This document shows positions 1 to 9,067 of a stretch of DNA of 64,000 nucleotides, in pieces (the stretch's first letter is position 1; each line of letters begins with the position of its first letter). The notes beneath the pieces are model-generated. The model had not been told where the DNA came from, did no database searches, and saw only the letters and a program-made list of their open reading frames with translations. A program made the translations under genes and the position numbers. The stretch comes from Pseudomonas sp. N40(2020). GTDB taxonomy: Bacteria; Pseudomonadota; Gammaproteobacteria; Pseudomonadales; Pseudomonadaceae. The stretch spans positions 20,854 through 84,853 of the forward strand of contig NZ_JACSZV010000028.1 in NCBI RefSeq assembly GCF_014472415.1, in the 5' to 3' direction.

Positions 1-894
1 GTGGGTCTTGTAGGCGTTGCCAGTAGTGGCAGCGTCGAAACCATTGATGTCTTCACGAACATCATCAGCATCCGCCGTGCTCTTGTAGTAACCGACGCGG
101 TATTCGCCCGGCAGGCTGTTGACCTTCGGCGACCAGACCAGCTCGACCGGCAACACGGTGCCTTTGGTGCCGCTGCCGCTGAGTTTGAAGCCGTTGCCGT
201 GTTCCAGCTGCGACGGGTTCTGGTTGTACGCGCCGATCTGCGCGTAGAGCTCGTCGTTGATGTTGTACTTCACGCGGATCGCGGCCTGGCTGACGGGCCA
301 GTTGTACCAGATGTTGGTGGCCCAGTTACCGACCTGGGAACCGCAGAACGCCAGGTTCTGGAATTCGCACGGGAAGGTGTTGAAGTCTTCGCCTTCACCG
401 AAGTAACCGGCCTTGACGTCGAGCTTGTTATCGAAGAACTGGTGCTGAATCCACAACTGGGTCAGACGTACCATGTGGCCACGGCCGTAAACTTCTTGAG
501 ACGAACTCAAGGTACCGGCACGCGGATCGCCCACGCGGTCGTTGGAGATGTTTTGACCGTTACGGTTGGTCAGTTGGATCTTGGCCTGGGTGTTGTCCCA
601 GCCCCACAGCTTTTGCAGATCAAGTGCCACGCCCAGACCGAACTGGTCGCTGTAACGGCCGGTCTTGTCGTCGTTGTAGCCGCCGTTCAGGTTGGCGCCC
701 ATTTCACCGACGTAGTCCGCCTTGATGTCGATACCCTGCTCGATCAGCTTGGTCCGCTCGCCACCCCAGTCGCCGGTCATCCATTTCGAATCGGAACTGA
801 AGGCATCCGCTGCCATCGCATTACCGGCCAGCACCAATGCCGCCGCAGCTGACACTTGGCAGATCAACCGGGCATTGACGTGTTTCTTTTTCAT
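1..894 (-). CDS. oprB: OprB-family carbohydrate porin (C-terminus beyond window)
   Basis: Outer-membrane porin for glucose and related sugars. The first 298 residues are present; the rest lies off the left edge. The N-terminus MKKKHVNARLICQVSAAAAL is a signal peptide ending near the AMA-ADAF cleavage site. It is followed by the OprB hallmark WMTGDWGGERTKLIEQGI and alternating beta-strand segments with GYFGEGEDFNTFPC. The ATG at 894 is preceded by an AGGATGTAGGG ribosome site. It lies 106 bases downstream of gtsD on the same strand, the usual place for oprB after the glucose ABC transporter. An A-rich Hfq/Crc-type motif sits in its leader. Family assignment is firm; glucose as substrate is inferred from context. 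Confidence 0.93.
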   Translation of the reverse strand, partial: MKKKHVNARLICQVSAAAALVLAGNAMAADAFSSDSKWMTGDWGGERTKLIEQGIDIKADYVGEMGANLNGGYNDDKTGRYSDQFGLGVALDLQKLWGWDNTQAKIQLTNRNGQNISNDRVGDPRAGTLSSSQEVYGRGHMVRLTQLWIQHQFFDNKLDVKAGYFGEGEDFNTFPCEFQNLAFCGSQVGNWATNIWYNWPVSQAAIRVKYNINDELYAQIGAYNQNPSQLEHGNGFKLSGSGTKGTVLPVELVWSPKVNSLPGEYRVGYYKSTADADDVREDINGFDAATTGNAYKTH

Positions 895-913
895 CCCTAC
901 ATCCTCGTCTTTA

Positions 914-921
914 TTGTTATT
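914..921 (-). promoter_or_regulatory. Hfq/Crc-type CA motif in oprB leader
   Basis: Read on the minus strand the leader contains AATAACAA, a match to the AAnAAnAA catabolite-activity motif bound by Hfq with Crc in pseudomonads. It lies about 20 bases before the oprB start codon, just upstream of the ribosome site. The match is seen directly; binding is inferred from the known motif and from similar motifs in the leaders of gtsA, the AGE gene, gltR and gap. Confidence 0.5.
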
Positions 922-1000
922 AACTGTTTTTATCTAACGCGGTTTACATAAAGTGCGGCGAATGACAGGCCATTCACCGCGTGCTCCCAGATGTTGTTCT

Positions 1001-2161
1001 TCAGCGACCTTTGAACTGGGCGACGTTGGCGCCGTGCGCTTCTGTCTCAGGCTGGGCCGCAACGCCCAGACGCTCGCCAGTCTTGGCATCGAACAACAAA
1101 ACTTTCGACGGATCGAATTGCAGCGTCAGGCTCTCGCCCACCTGCGGCGCCACGTCCGGTGCCAGTCGGCAGCAGACCTTGGTGTCGTTCAGGTTGACGA
1201 ACACCAAGGTGTCCGGACCGGTCGGTTCAGTGACCTGCACTTCAGCGCGAATGCTCGGCAGGCCATTGCCCTCGCCGTTCGCCAGTACGATCTGTTCCGG
1301 GCGCAGGCCGAGGATCACTTCGCGATCTTCGAGACCGGCGTCCTGCATACCCATTGGCAACTCGCAACGTGCCTGGCCGCTGTCGAGCAGCGCCAGCAGA
1401 CGACCGTCCTTGCGTTGCAGACGCAACGGGATGAAGTTCATCGGCGGCGAACCAATGAAACTCGCCACGAACAGGTTGGCCGGGTCGTTGTAGATCTCTT
1501 TTGGCGTACCGAACTGCTGGATGATGCCGTCCTTCATCACCGCCACTTTGTCGCCCAGGGTCATCGCTTCGATCTGGTCGTGGGTCACGTAGACCGTGGT
1601 GGTTTTCAGGCGCTGGTGCATCAGTTTCATTTCGGTGCGCATCTCGACGCGCAGCTTGGCGTCGAGGTTGGACAGCGGTTCGTCGAACAGATAGATCTTC
1701 GGCCGACGCGCCAACGCACGGCCCATCGCCACACGCTGTTGCTGACCACCGGAGAGCTGGCCCGGCTTGCGGTTGAGCAGGTGTTCGATCTGCAACAGCT
1801 TGGCCACGCGGGCGACTTCTTCGTCGATCGCCGACTGCGGCATCTTGCGAATCTTCAGACCGAACTCGATGTTCTCGCGCACGCTCATGGTCGGGTACAG
1901 CGCGTAGGACTGGAACACCATGGCGATGTCGCGATCCTTGGGGCTCATGCCGCTGACGTCCTGGTCGCCGATCATGATCGCGCCGCCGGTGATGGTTTCC
2001 AGGCCGGCGATGCAGTTCATCAGGGTCGACTTGCCGCAGCCCGACGGGCCGACGAGGATCAGGAACTCACCGTCCTTGATCGACAGTTCGATGTTCTTCA
2101 GGGTGTCCGGCAGGCCGGCACCATAGGTCTTGTTTACGTTGCGAAGTTCGAGCGTAGCCAT
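1001..2161 (-). CDS. gtsD: Glucose/mannose ABC transporter ATP-binding protein GtsD
   Basis: ATPase subunit (386 residues, MalK/UgpC type) of the inner-membrane sugar importer. Walker A is GPSGCGKST near residue 40, the signature is LSGGQQQRVAMGRALAR near 137, Walker B is IYLFDEPLSNLDA, and the switch is VYVTHD. The C-terminal third is the regulatory OB-fold (TOBE) seen in MalK-like proteins (GLRPEQIVLANGEG). The gene starts two bases after the gtsC stop codon, so it is the last cistron of gtsA-B-C-D. Length is normal for the family. Assignment to glucose rests on the neighbouring glucose genes. Confidence 0.95.
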   Translation of the reverse strand: MATLELRNVNKTYGAGLPDTLKNIELSIKDGEFLILVGPSGCGKSTLMNCIAGLETITGGAIMIGDQDVSGMSPKDRDIAMVFQSYALYPTMSVRENIEFGLKIRKMPQSAIDEEVARVAKLLQIEHLLNRKPGQLSGGQQQRVAMGRALARRPKIYLFDEPLSNLDAKLRVEMRTEMKLMHQRLKTTTVYVTHDQIEAMTLGDKVAVMKDGIIQQFGTPKEIYNDPANLFVASFIGSPPMNFIPLRLQRKDGRLLALLDSGQARCELPMGMQDAGLEDREVILGLRPEQIVLANGEGNGLPSIRAEVQVTEPTGPDTLVFVNLNDTKVCCRLAPDVAPQVGESLTLQFDPSKVLLFDAKTGERLGVAAQPETEAHGANVAQFKGR

Positions 2162-2163
2162 GA

Positions 2164-3009
2164 TTACCCCTTGACTGCGCCGGCCGTCAGCCCGCGCACG
2201 AAATACTTGCCTGCGACCACATAGACCAGCAGGGTCGGCAGGCCGGCGATCATCGCCGCTGCCATGTCCACGTTGTATTCCTTGGCGCCGGTGCTGGTGT
2301 TGACCAGGTTGTTCAGCGCCACCGTAATCGGCTGCGAATCACCGCTGGAGAACACCACACCGAACAGGAAGTCGTTCCAGATCTGAGTGAACTGCCAGAT
2401 CAGGCAGACCATGATGATCGGCGTCGACATCGGCAGAATGATCCGCCGGAAAATGGTGAAGAAACCCGCGCCATCCAGACGTGCGGCTTTCACCAGCGCA
2501 TCGGGAATGCTCACGTAGTAGTTACGGAAGAACAGCGTGGTGAACGCCAGACCGTAAACCACATGGATAAACACCAGACCGGTGGTGGTGCTGGCCAGAC
2601 CCATCTTGCCGAGGGTGAACGAGGCTGGCAGCAGCACGGTCTGGAACGGCAGGAAGCAGCCGAACAACAACAGACCGAAAAACAGTTGCGAGCCACGGAA
2701 GCGCCACATCGACAGCACGTAACCGTTCAATGCACCGATGGCGGTGGAGATGATTACGGCAGGGACGGTGATCTTGATCGAGTTCCAGAAGTAGCCATCA
2801 ACCGTTGCCCAGGCCTTGACCCAGCCGATGCCGCTGACCACGGTCGGCCAGCTCAGCAGGTTGCCGGTGCTGATGTCTTCCGGGGTCTTGAAGCTGGTCA
2901 GCAACATGACCACCAGCGGCACCAGATAAAGGAACACGGCGAAGATCAGCACCGCGTAAATCGCGATGCGACTCAGGCTGATCGCAGGTTTGGCAGCGAG
3001 ACTAGTCAT
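2164..3009 (-). CDS. gtsC: Sugar ABC transporter permease GtsC
   Basis: Inner-membrane permease of the MalG/carbohydrate uptake 1 family, 281 residues with six predicted membrane segments, starting with one at residues 14-36 (IAIYAVLIFAVFLYLVPLVV). The conserved cytoplasmic coupling loop is present around DALVKAARLDGAGFFTIFRR (EAA motif), which contacts the ATPase GtsD. It overlaps the end of gtsB by 8 bases and precedes gtsD by 2 bases, so translation is probably coupled. It should form a heterodimeric channel with GtsB. Confidence 0.95.
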   Translation of the reverse strand: MTSLAAKPAISLSRIAIYAVLIFAVFLYLVPLVVMLLTSFKTPEDISTGNLLSWPTVVSGIGWVKAWATVDGYFWNSIKITVPAVIISTAIGALNGYVLSMWRFRGSQLFFGLLLFGCFLPFQTVLLPASFTLGKMGLASTTTGLVFIHVVYGLAFTTLFFRNYYVSIPDALVKAARLDGAGFFTIFRRIILPMSTPIIMVCLIWQFTQIWNDFLFGVVFSSGDSQPITVALNNLVNTSTGAKEYNVDMAAAMIAGLPTLLVYVVAGKYFVRGLTAGAVKG

Positions 3010-3910
3010 TGCGCTTGGTCCTCAGCTCGGAATACAGGTAAGGCACGATGATCGCGAGAATCGCACCGAGCATCAGAATCGCACTGGCCGAACCCATGCC
3101 CATCTGGCCGCGACTGAACGTGAACGAGTACATGAACATCGCCGGCAGATCAGAGGAGTAACCCGGACCACCGGCAGTCATCGCGGCAACCAGGTCGAAG
3201 CTCTTGATCGCGATGTGCGCCAGAATCATTACCGCACTGAAGAACACCGGACGCAGACTTGGCAGCACCACTTTCCAGTAGATCGTCGGCATGCTCGCGC
3301 CGTCGATCTGCGCGGCACGGATGATCGACTGATCAACCCCACGCAGGCCGGCGAGGAACATCGCCATGATGAAGCCCGAGGCTTGCCAGACAGCGGCGAT
3401 CACCAGGCAATAGACCACGCGATCAGGGTCGATCAGCCAGTCGAGACGGAAGCCTTCCCAGCCCCAGTCACGCAACAATTTGTCCAGGCCCATGCCCGGG
3501 TTGAGCAGCCATTTCCACGCGGTACCGGTGACGATCATCGAGAGCGCCATCGGGTACAGGTAAATGGTGCGGATGAAACCTTCGCGGCGGATACGCTGGT
3601 CGAGGAACACCGCCAGCAGCACGCCGATCACCAGGGTGATGCCGATGAACATCCCGCCGAACAGGGCGAGGTTCTTGCTCGCGACCCACCAGCGATCGTT
3701 GTCGAACAGCCGCTGATACTGCGCCAGACCGGCCCACTTGTAGTTGGGCAGGAACGTAGAAGTGGTGAACGACAGAATGAACGTCCACAGGATGTAGCCA
3801 TAGAAGCCCACCAGCACGATGAACATGCTCGGAGCCAGCACCAGTTTTGGCAGCCAGCGTTGCAATGCATCGAACGGCGAGGCCTTGCTGAACACAGCAA
3901 CAGAACTCAT
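3002..3910 (-). CDS. gtsB: Sugar ABC transporter permease GtsB
   Basis: MalF-type inner-membrane permease, 302 residues. Hydrophobic helices are visible from KLVLAPSMFIVLVGFYGYIL onward, and the EAA-type loop is VDQSIIRAAQIDGASMPTIY. It pairs with GtsC. The gene is separated from gtsA by 150 bases holding a REP doublet (3954-4052), so gtsA and gtsBCD may be expressed at different levels from one transcript. The start at 3910 has only a weak upstream ribosome site (GGATTCCCCC). Confidence 0.94.
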   Translation of the reverse strand: MSSVAVFSKASPFDALQRWLPKLVLAPSMFIVLVGFYGYILWTFILSFTTSTFLPNYKWAGLAQYQRLFDNDRWWVASKNLALFGGMFIGITLVIGVLLAVFLDQRIRREGFIRTIYLYPMALSMIVTGTAWKWLLNPGMGLDKLLRDWGWEGFRLDWLIDPDRVVYCLVIAAVWQASGFIMAMFLAGLRGVDQSIIRAAQIDGASMPTIYWKVVLPSLRPVFFSAVMILAHIAIKSFDLVAAMTAGGPGYSSDLPAMFMYSFTFSRGQMGMGSASAILMLGAILAIIVPYLYSELRTKRND

Positions 3911-3953
3911 GGGGGAATCCAGTACGAGAGAAAAGGACTACTTGGGCAACTCG

Positions 3954-4052
3954 CCCCCTTGTAGGGGTGAGCCTGCTCGCGATTGCGGTGTGTCAGTTGA
4001 TGAATCTGTTACCTGACAAACTGCTATCGCGAGCAGGCTCACTCCTACAGGG
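3954..4052. repeat. REP doublet (GTAGGAGTGAGCCTGCTCGCGAT class)
   Basis: Two inverted copies of a REP core, GGGTGAGCCTGCTCGCGAT and its complement with one change, enclose about 40 bases. Each copy can itself form a short hairpin (GCCTGCTCGC). The pair sits between gtsA and gtsB inside a putative operon, where such structures commonly stabilise the upstream mRNA or lower downstream expression. Confidence 0.88.
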
Positions 4053-4060
4053 GCCAAGCA

Positions 4061-5362
4061 TTACTTGGCCGACTGAATCGCCGCGCCGAGTTTCTTGGCC
4101 GCATCGGCCGGGTCAGCTTTCGGGTCGTTGATGTAGTTGGTCACTACGTCAAAGAACGCGCCCTGCACCGCCAGCGTGGTCGCCATGTTGTGCGCCATGC
4201 TCGGTTGCAAACCACCGGACTTGGCGTCTGCCAGGAAGTCCTTGGCAGCCGTCTGCGCGCAGGAGTCGAAACCGAGTTTCTCCATGTCGTTCAACATGTC
4301 GATACGAACCGGGATCGAGCCTTTGTTGATGCTGAAGACCTTCTGGAAGTTTTCACCCAGCACGACTTTGGCAATGTCCTTCTGACCCGCGGCTGTGCCG
4401 GCGTCTTTCTGCTTGAACACAGCGAGGGAGTCGATGTTGTAGGTGAACGCCTTGTCGGTGCCTGGGAAAGCTACGCACTGGTAATCCTTGCCGGCGATTT
4501 TCTTCGCGGCAGTCCATTCGGACTTGGCCCAGTCACCCATGATCTGCATGCCGGCCTTGCCGTTGATGACTTTGGCCGCCTCCAGGTTCCAGTCCTGACC
4601 TTTGCCGTCAGCGTCCATGTAGGTCGCGACTTTCTTCAGCTCGGTCAGGGCCTTGACCATTTCCGGGCCGGTCAGCGCTTTGTTGTCCAGATCGACCAGG
4701 GCTTTCTTGTAGCCATCAACACCCATGACCGACAGCACAACGGCTTCGAACACGGTGCTGTCCTGCCAAGGCTGACCGCCGTGGGCCAACGGAATAAAGC
4801 CCGCAGCCTTGAGCTTGTCGCCAGCGGCGTAGAATTCTTCGAGGGTGGTTGGCGCTTTTTCGATGCCGGCTTTCTTGAAGACTTCCGGGTTGATCCACAG
4901 CCAGTTCACGCGGTGAATGTTCACCGGCACGGCCACGTAATCACCGTCGTACTTCACGGTGTCGGAGACTTTCTTGTCGAGCAGGCTGTCCCACTTCTCT
5001 GCTTTGGCGACGTCTTTCAGAACGTCGGTGTCGAGCAGACCGGTCGACGCCCATTCCTGGATGTCCGGGCCTTTGATCTGGGCAACGCCCGGTGGGTTGC
5101 CTGCAACGGCACGGCTTTTCAGCACGGTCATGGCAGTTGCACCGCCACCACCGGCGACAGCACCGTCTTTCCAGGTGAAACCGTCTTTTTCGACTTGAGC
5201 CTTGAGCACATCAACGGCAGCTTTTTCGCCACCGGACGTCCACCAGTGCACGACTTCGACCGAACCTTTGGATTCGGCAGCGGAAACACTGAGAGGCAGA
5301 ATTGCGAGCGGGAACAGGGAGGCGACAGAAATGACAGTAGCGAGGCGAGAAATCGCATTCAT
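4061..5362 (-). CDS. gtsA: Periplasmic glucose-binding protein GtsA
   Basis: Extracellular solute-binding protein family 1 (433 residues), the periplasmic partner of GtsBCD. The N-terminus MNAISRLATVISVASLFPLA is a signal peptide cut near VSAAE. The mature part starts SKGSVEVVHWWTSGGEKAAV, typical of sugar-binding proteins. I chose the ATG at 5362 instead of the upstream in-frame ATG at 5392 because AAAGG lies 10 bases before it and the signal peptide starts there. The leader carries AACAACAA, a Crc/Hfq-type motif. It is the first gene of the gts cluster. Confidence 0.95.
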   Translation of the reverse strand: MNAISRLATVISVASLFPLAILPLSVSAAESKGSVEVVHWWTSGGEKAAVDVLKAQVEKDGFTWKDGAVAGGGGATAMTVLKSRAVAGNPPGVAQIKGPDIQEWASTGLLDTDVLKDVAKAEKWDSLLDKKVSDTVKYDGDYVAVPVNIHRVNWLWINPEVFKKAGIEKAPTTLEEFYAAGDKLKAAGFIPLAHGGQPWQDSTVFEAVVLSVMGVDGYKKALVDLDNKALTGPEMVKALTELKKVATYMDADGKGQDWNLEAAKVINGKAGMQIMGDWAKSEWTAAKKIAGKDYQCVAFPGTDKAFTYNIDSLAVFKQKDAGTAAGQKDIAKVVLGENFQKVFSINKGSIPVRIDMLNDMEKLGFDSCAQTAAKDFLADAKSGGLQPSMAHNMATTLAVQGAFFDVVTNYINDPKADPADAAKKLGAAIQSAK

Positions 5363-5378
5363 CTGAGATGTACCTTTC

Positions 5379-5386
5379 TTGTTGTT
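5379..5386 (-). promoter_or_regulatory. Hfq/Crc-type CA motif in gtsA leader
   Basis: The minus strand reads CATAACAACAAGAAAGG: a perfect AACAACAA (AAnAAnAA) directly before the AAAGG ribosome site of gtsA. Hfq bound here with Crc would occlude translation during growth on preferred carbon sources. Sequence match is direct; function is inferred. Confidence 0.55.
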
Positions 5387-5481
5387 ATGCATTGCAAGTC
5401 TGGTGCTTGCGCTGCACAGGAGTTTAAACAGGACGTTTGCCTTCGCAGGTAACGAAGGGACGCGCGAATGTCACCACATGG

Positions 5482-6741
5482 TTACACAGGAAAGGCCCGG
5501 GATAATTGCGCCAGAGCCGTTGCCATACTGGGTGACAAGGGTAGGCGCGGAATCAGCACCGCTTGCCAGGCGTGATACAGATCGGGTTTACCCGCCCAGA
5601 TATCGGTACTTGGGCGATTCTGCGGATCGAGTTCGTGGTGCCAGCTGCCATTGCAGCGGTCGATGAAATTCACTTCGCAGAATTCCCAGAACAGTCGGTA
5701 CCAGGTTTCGTATTGCTGATCGCCAGTACGCTTGAGCAAGGCACTGGCAGCGGCGCTGGCTTCGGCATGAGTCCAGTGCAGGCGATGGCGAACCACCGCT
5801 TTGTTGTCCCAGTCGAGGGTGTAAACAATGCCCGGCGCGCCATCGACGTTCCAGCCATGACGGCAGTTGTTGTCGAAAAGCTTTTGCGCGTCGGTCGCCA
5901 GCCAACCCGGCGTAAGCATGCCGGCCTGGACCCGCGCGGCTTCGAGGTGCAGCAACAGCCGCGCCCACTCGAAACCATGGCCCGGCGTGGTGCCGTAAGG
6001 GCGGAAACCGTCGGCGGGATTGTCCTGGTTGTATTCACGCAGTGGCTGCCAGTTGCGATCGAAGTGTTCGATGACCAGGTAATCATTGGCGGCGGCGTGA
6101 CCGTGGATTACGCGCTCGACGATGCGTTGCGCGCGTACCAGCCAGCGCGGGTCTTCAGTGACATCGGCCAGCGCGAGGAAGGCTTCGGTGGCGTGCATGT
6201 TGCTGTTGGCGCCGCGATAGGCTTCTTCTTCGCTCCAGTCGCGGTTGAAGAATTCGCGCATGGCGCCCTCTTCTTCGCTCCAGAAATACGTGTCGATGAT
6301 GTCGATCGCGTCATCCAGCAAAGCCTGGGCGCCGGGACGTTGCGCGACAACGGCAGAACTCGCCGCCAGTGCAACGAAGGCGTGCAGATAGGCGTTCTTG
6401 CCGGTGTTGTCGTCGCGATGTTCGGCCACCGCAAACCAGCCACCGTGCAAGGCATCCCGCAACGGCCCGCGCAGCGCGGCGATACCGTGATCGATCAACT
6501 CGGCAAACCCCGGCAGGCCCTGAATATGGGCCATGGCGAAGCTGTGAGTCATGCGCGCGGTGTTCATGGTTTCGGCCTGCGCGCTCGCTGGCAACTGGCC
6601 GTGTTCGTCGAGGTTGCCGAAGCCTTGAGGCAGTTTTGAAGCCTTGGCGAAATCCAGCAGACGCAGGCCTTCGGCGGCGAGCCATTGCTGGTGGGCAGGG
6701 GCGTTCAGCCAACTGCTGAAGCCTGGGTTGAAGAGATCCAT
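5482..6741 (-). CDS. AGE-family sugar epimerase/isomerase
   Basis: Cytoplasmic (alpha/alpha)6-barrel enzyme of the N-acylglucosamine 2-epimerase superfamily, 419 residues, the family's usual length. Recognisable segments are RMTHSFAMAHIQGLPGF near residue 70, NSNMHATEAFLALADVTEDP near 180, HGFEWARLLLHLEAAR near 252 and TDIWAGKPDLYHAWQAVLIP near the C-terminus, with the conserved His residues expected for the active site. Family members include mannose isomerases and aldose-ketose isomerases, so a role in feeding mannose or a related sugar into the glucose pathway is plausible. It lies between gtsA and gtrS on the same strand and its leader has the same AACAACAA-AAAGG arrangement as gtsA. Exact substrate cannot be told from sequence. 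Confidence 0.88.
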   Translation of the reverse strand: MDLFNPGFSSWLNAPAHQQWLAAEGLRLLDFAKASKLPQGFGNLDEHGQLPASAQAETMNTARMTHSFAMAHIQGLPGFAELIDHGIAALRGPLRDALHGGWFAVAEHRDDNTGKNAYLHAFVALAASSAVVAQRPGAQALLDDAIDIIDTYFWSEEEGAMREFFNRDWSEEEAYRGANSNMHATEAFLALADVTEDPRWLVRAQRIVERVIHGHAAANDYLVIEHFDRNWQPLREYNQDNPADGFRPYGTTPGHGFEWARLLLHLEAARVQAGMLTPGWLATDAQKLFDNNCRHGWNVDGAPGIVYTLDWDNKAVVRHRLHWTHAEASAAASALLKRTGDQQYETWYRLFWEFCEVNFIDRCNGSWHHELDPQNRPSTDIWAGKPDLYHAWQAVLIPRLPLSPSMATALAQLSRAFPV

Positions 6742-6753
6742 GGGTGGCCTTTT

Positions 6754-6761
6754 TTGTTGTT
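6754..6761 (-). promoter_or_regulatory. Hfq/Crc-type CA motif in AGE-gene leader
   Basis: Minus strand CATAACAACAAAAAAGG precedes the start at 6741 by 12 bases. It is nearly identical to the gtsA leader (CATAACAACAAGAAAGG), suggesting common post-transcriptional control. Confidence 0.55.
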
Positions 6762-6863
6762 ATGACTGCGGGGAGTCTAAACAACGGGCCGGGATGGGCT
6801 TGTAACGAAGGGGACGGGGTTTGTCACGAGTCAGTGACATTTAAAAGCAAAGCCTTTTGATTT

Positions 6864-8333
6864 TCAGTCCATCGAACGGGGTAGTTGCAACGTGACCCGC
6901 AAACCACCCTCGCGCAAATTCTGCAACGTCACCTCACCGCCATGGCTATGAGCAATGTTGCGCGCAATCCCGAGGCCGAGCCCATACCCCTGCTGCTGCC
7001 CCGCCAACCTGAAGTGCGGTTCAAACACCTGTTCCAACCGCTGCTCCGGCACGCCCGGCCCTTCATCGTCGACATGCAGAACAAACGCACTCTCATCGTC
7101 ATCGATGTGCAGATGTGCGTTCTGCCCGTACTTCAAGGCGTTGTCGATCAGGTTGCCGATGCAACGCTTCAACGCCAAAGGCTTGCCTGAATAGGCCGCC
7201 AGTGCCCGCCCGTGCTGAGTCACGCGGCCATTGCCGTTCGGCGCCAGATAAGGCTCCACCAGACAATCGAGCACATGGTTGAGGTCAACCGGTTCGATGT
7301 TCTCGTGGATGTCAGTGTCTTTCACGCATTGCAGCGCGCCTTTGACCAGCAACTCCAGTTCGTCCAGATCGCGGCCGAACTTGGCTTGCAGTTGTTCGTC
7401 TTCCAGCAGTTCGACACGCAAACGCAATCGAGTGATCGGCGTGCGCAGGTCATGGGAAATCGCGCTGAACAACTGGCTGCGTTCGGTCAGGTAACGGCTG
7501 ATGCGCTCGCGCATGGTGTTGAACGCACGGCCCACTTCGACCACTTCACTGCCGCCGCCCTCGGCCACCGGCTCGACGTCGGCCCCCAGCGACAGATCCC
7601 GCGCCGCCCGCGCCAGACGCTTGAGCGGTCGGCTCTGCCAATGCACCAGCAAGCCGATAAACAGCAGCAGAAAACCGCTGGTGAGGACGATAAACCACAC
7701 CTGCTGCGACGGCAGGCCCTGCTCTTCAAGGCTGGTGTAGGGCTCGGGCAACAGCGAGGCGATGTACAGCCATTCGCCCGGCGCCATCTGAATCTGCGTG
7801 ACCAGCACCGGTGGATTCACCGGCTCAAGAGTGAGCGCATAGTGCGCCCAGGAACGCGGTAGCTCATCGAGCTTCAAGCCGGCGTTGAAGATCCGCAGGT
7901 CCTCCGGGCTGACGAAGGTCACCGAGATATCAGTGTCATGGCCGAGGGATTGACGCAGCACTTCGTCGACCGCTTTCATCACTGCCGCTTTGCGCGGTGT
8001 GACCGGCAGCACGTCCATGCCCAACGGTTTGTCGTTGAGGGTCACGACAAACCGGGTGCCGCCCATGCTGCGCAACTGGTCGAGTACCAGCGGCCGATAC
8101 GCTACCGGCAGCGAACGAAAGTAACTGACGCTGGCGGTCATCGAATGGGCGAGGCTGCGGGCGCTGGTGACCAGCCCTTCGAGCTGGGTGGCGCGCAGTT
8201 GCGAAACCCAGATCACGCTCGACAAGGTTTGCGCGAACAACACCGCGAGCAAGGTCAGCAGCAACATCCGCCCTAGCAGCGAACGTGGCACCGGTACTTT
8301 GGCGGCGAGTTTGCGCAGCGACTCAGTGACCAT
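6864..8333 (-). CDS. gtrS: Glucose-responsive sensor histidine kinase GtrS/GltS
   Basis: EnvZ-type inner-membrane kinase of 489 residues. A first membrane helix lies around LLGRMLLLTLLAVLFAQTLS, then a periplasmic sensor of about 160 residues, a second helix VWFIVLTSGFLLLFIGLLV, HAMP, the dimerisation H-box FSAISHDLRTPI with phospho-acceptor His294, and an HATPase domain with N-box NLIDNALKYGQ and G-boxes DEGPGVPE and GYGLGLGIA. In P. aeruginosa GtrS senses 2-ketogluconate/6-phosphogluconate and signals to GltR. I use the ATG at 8333, which overlaps the end of gltR by 11 bases; a TTG at 8342 is possible. Confidence 0.93.
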   Translation of the reverse strand: MVTESLRKLAAKVPVPRSLLGRMLLLTLLAVLFAQTLSSVIWVSQLRATQLEGLVTSARSLAHSMTASVSYFRSLPVAYRPLVLDQLRSMGGTRFVVTLNDKPLGMDVLPVTPRKAAVMKAVDEVLRQSLGHDTDISVTFVSPEDLRIFNAGLKLDELPRSWAHYALTLEPVNPPVLVTQIQMAPGEWLYIASLLPEPYTSLEEQGLPSQQVWFIVLTSGFLLLFIGLLVHWQSRPLKRLARAARDLSLGADVEPVAEGGGSEVVEVGRAFNTMRERISRYLTERSQLFSAISHDLRTPITRLRLRVELLEDEQLQAKFGRDLDELELLVKGALQCVKDTDIHENIEPVDLNHVLDCLVEPYLAPNGNGRVTQHGRALAAYSGKPLALKRCIGNLIDNALKYGQNAHLHIDDDESAFVLHVDDEGPGVPEQRLEQVFEPHFRLAGQQQGYGLGLGIARNIAHSHGGEVTLQNLREGGLRVTLQLPRSMD

Positions 8334-9054
8334 TGCCGGCAACCACGTTGGCTGCCAGTTGGTAGCCGCTGCCGCGCACGGTACGGATCAGCCGTGGCGG
8401 TTTTTCCGTGTCGCGCAGGCGTTGGCGCAAGCGGCTGACGGCCATGTCGACGATGCGATCCAGCGGCATCAGATCACGGCCACGGGTGGCGTTGCCGATG
8501 GTGTCGCGGTCGAGGATTTCCTGCGGGTGGTCGAGAAACAGTTTCAGCAGGGCGAAGTCGGCGCCGGAGAGAATCACTTCCTCGCCGTCGGTGTGGAACA
8601 GCCGATGGCTGACCATGTCCAGCCGCCATTCATCGAACGCCAGCACATCGCTGCCGCTGCGTTCCTGACCGAATTGCGCACGGCGCAGCAGCGCTTTGAT
8701 GCGCGCTTGCAGTTCGCGGGGGCTGAAGGGTTTGCCGAGGTAGTCGTCGGCGCCGAGCTCCAGACCGATCACCCGGTCGGCTTCGTCGGAACTGGCGGTG
8801 AGCATGATGATCGGCACCTGCGCCTGACGCGGATGCTGACGCACCCAACGGCAGAGGCTGAAGCCGTCTTCGTCGGGGAGCATGACATCGAGGATCACCA
8901 GATCGCTCGGCGCCTCGTTAAGCGCCTGACGGAAACTGGCGCCATCGGCTGTGGCCCGCACCTGAAACCCGGCGCGGGTCAGGTAGGTTTCCAGCAACTC
9001 GCGTATTTCCTGGTCGTCATCGACCAACAATATCGACTTGTTGACTGAGCTCAC
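8323..9054 (-). CDS. gltR: Response regulator GltR (OmpR family)
   Basis: Partner of GtrS, 243 residues: receiver domain with acidic pocket DDD at 12-14 and phospho-acceptor Asp56 in VILDVMLPDEDG, and a C-terminal winged-helix DNA-binding domain (LDRIVDMAVSRLRQRL ... RTVRGSGYQLA). It regulates oprB/gts glucose uptake in P. aeruginosa. A longer reading frame reaches 9189, but that extension is made of REP sequence; the receiver domain begins at the GTG at 9054, with GGA of the ribosome site 10-12 bases upstream. The leader has AACAACAA fused to the ribosome site. Confidence 0.93.
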   Translation of the reverse strand: MSSVNKSILLVDDDQEIRELLETYLTRAGFQVRATADGASFRQALNEAPSDLVILDVMLPDEDGFSLCRWVRQHPRQAQVPIIMLTASSDEADRVIGLELGADDYLGKPFSPRELQARIKALLRRAQFGQERSGSDVLAFDEWRLDMVSHRLFHTDGEEVILSGADFALLKLFLDHPQEILDRDTIGNATRGRDLMPLDRIVDMAVSRLRQRLRDTEKPPRLIRTVRGSGYQLAANVVAGNGH

Positions 9055-9067
9055 TTCGAAGGCATCC

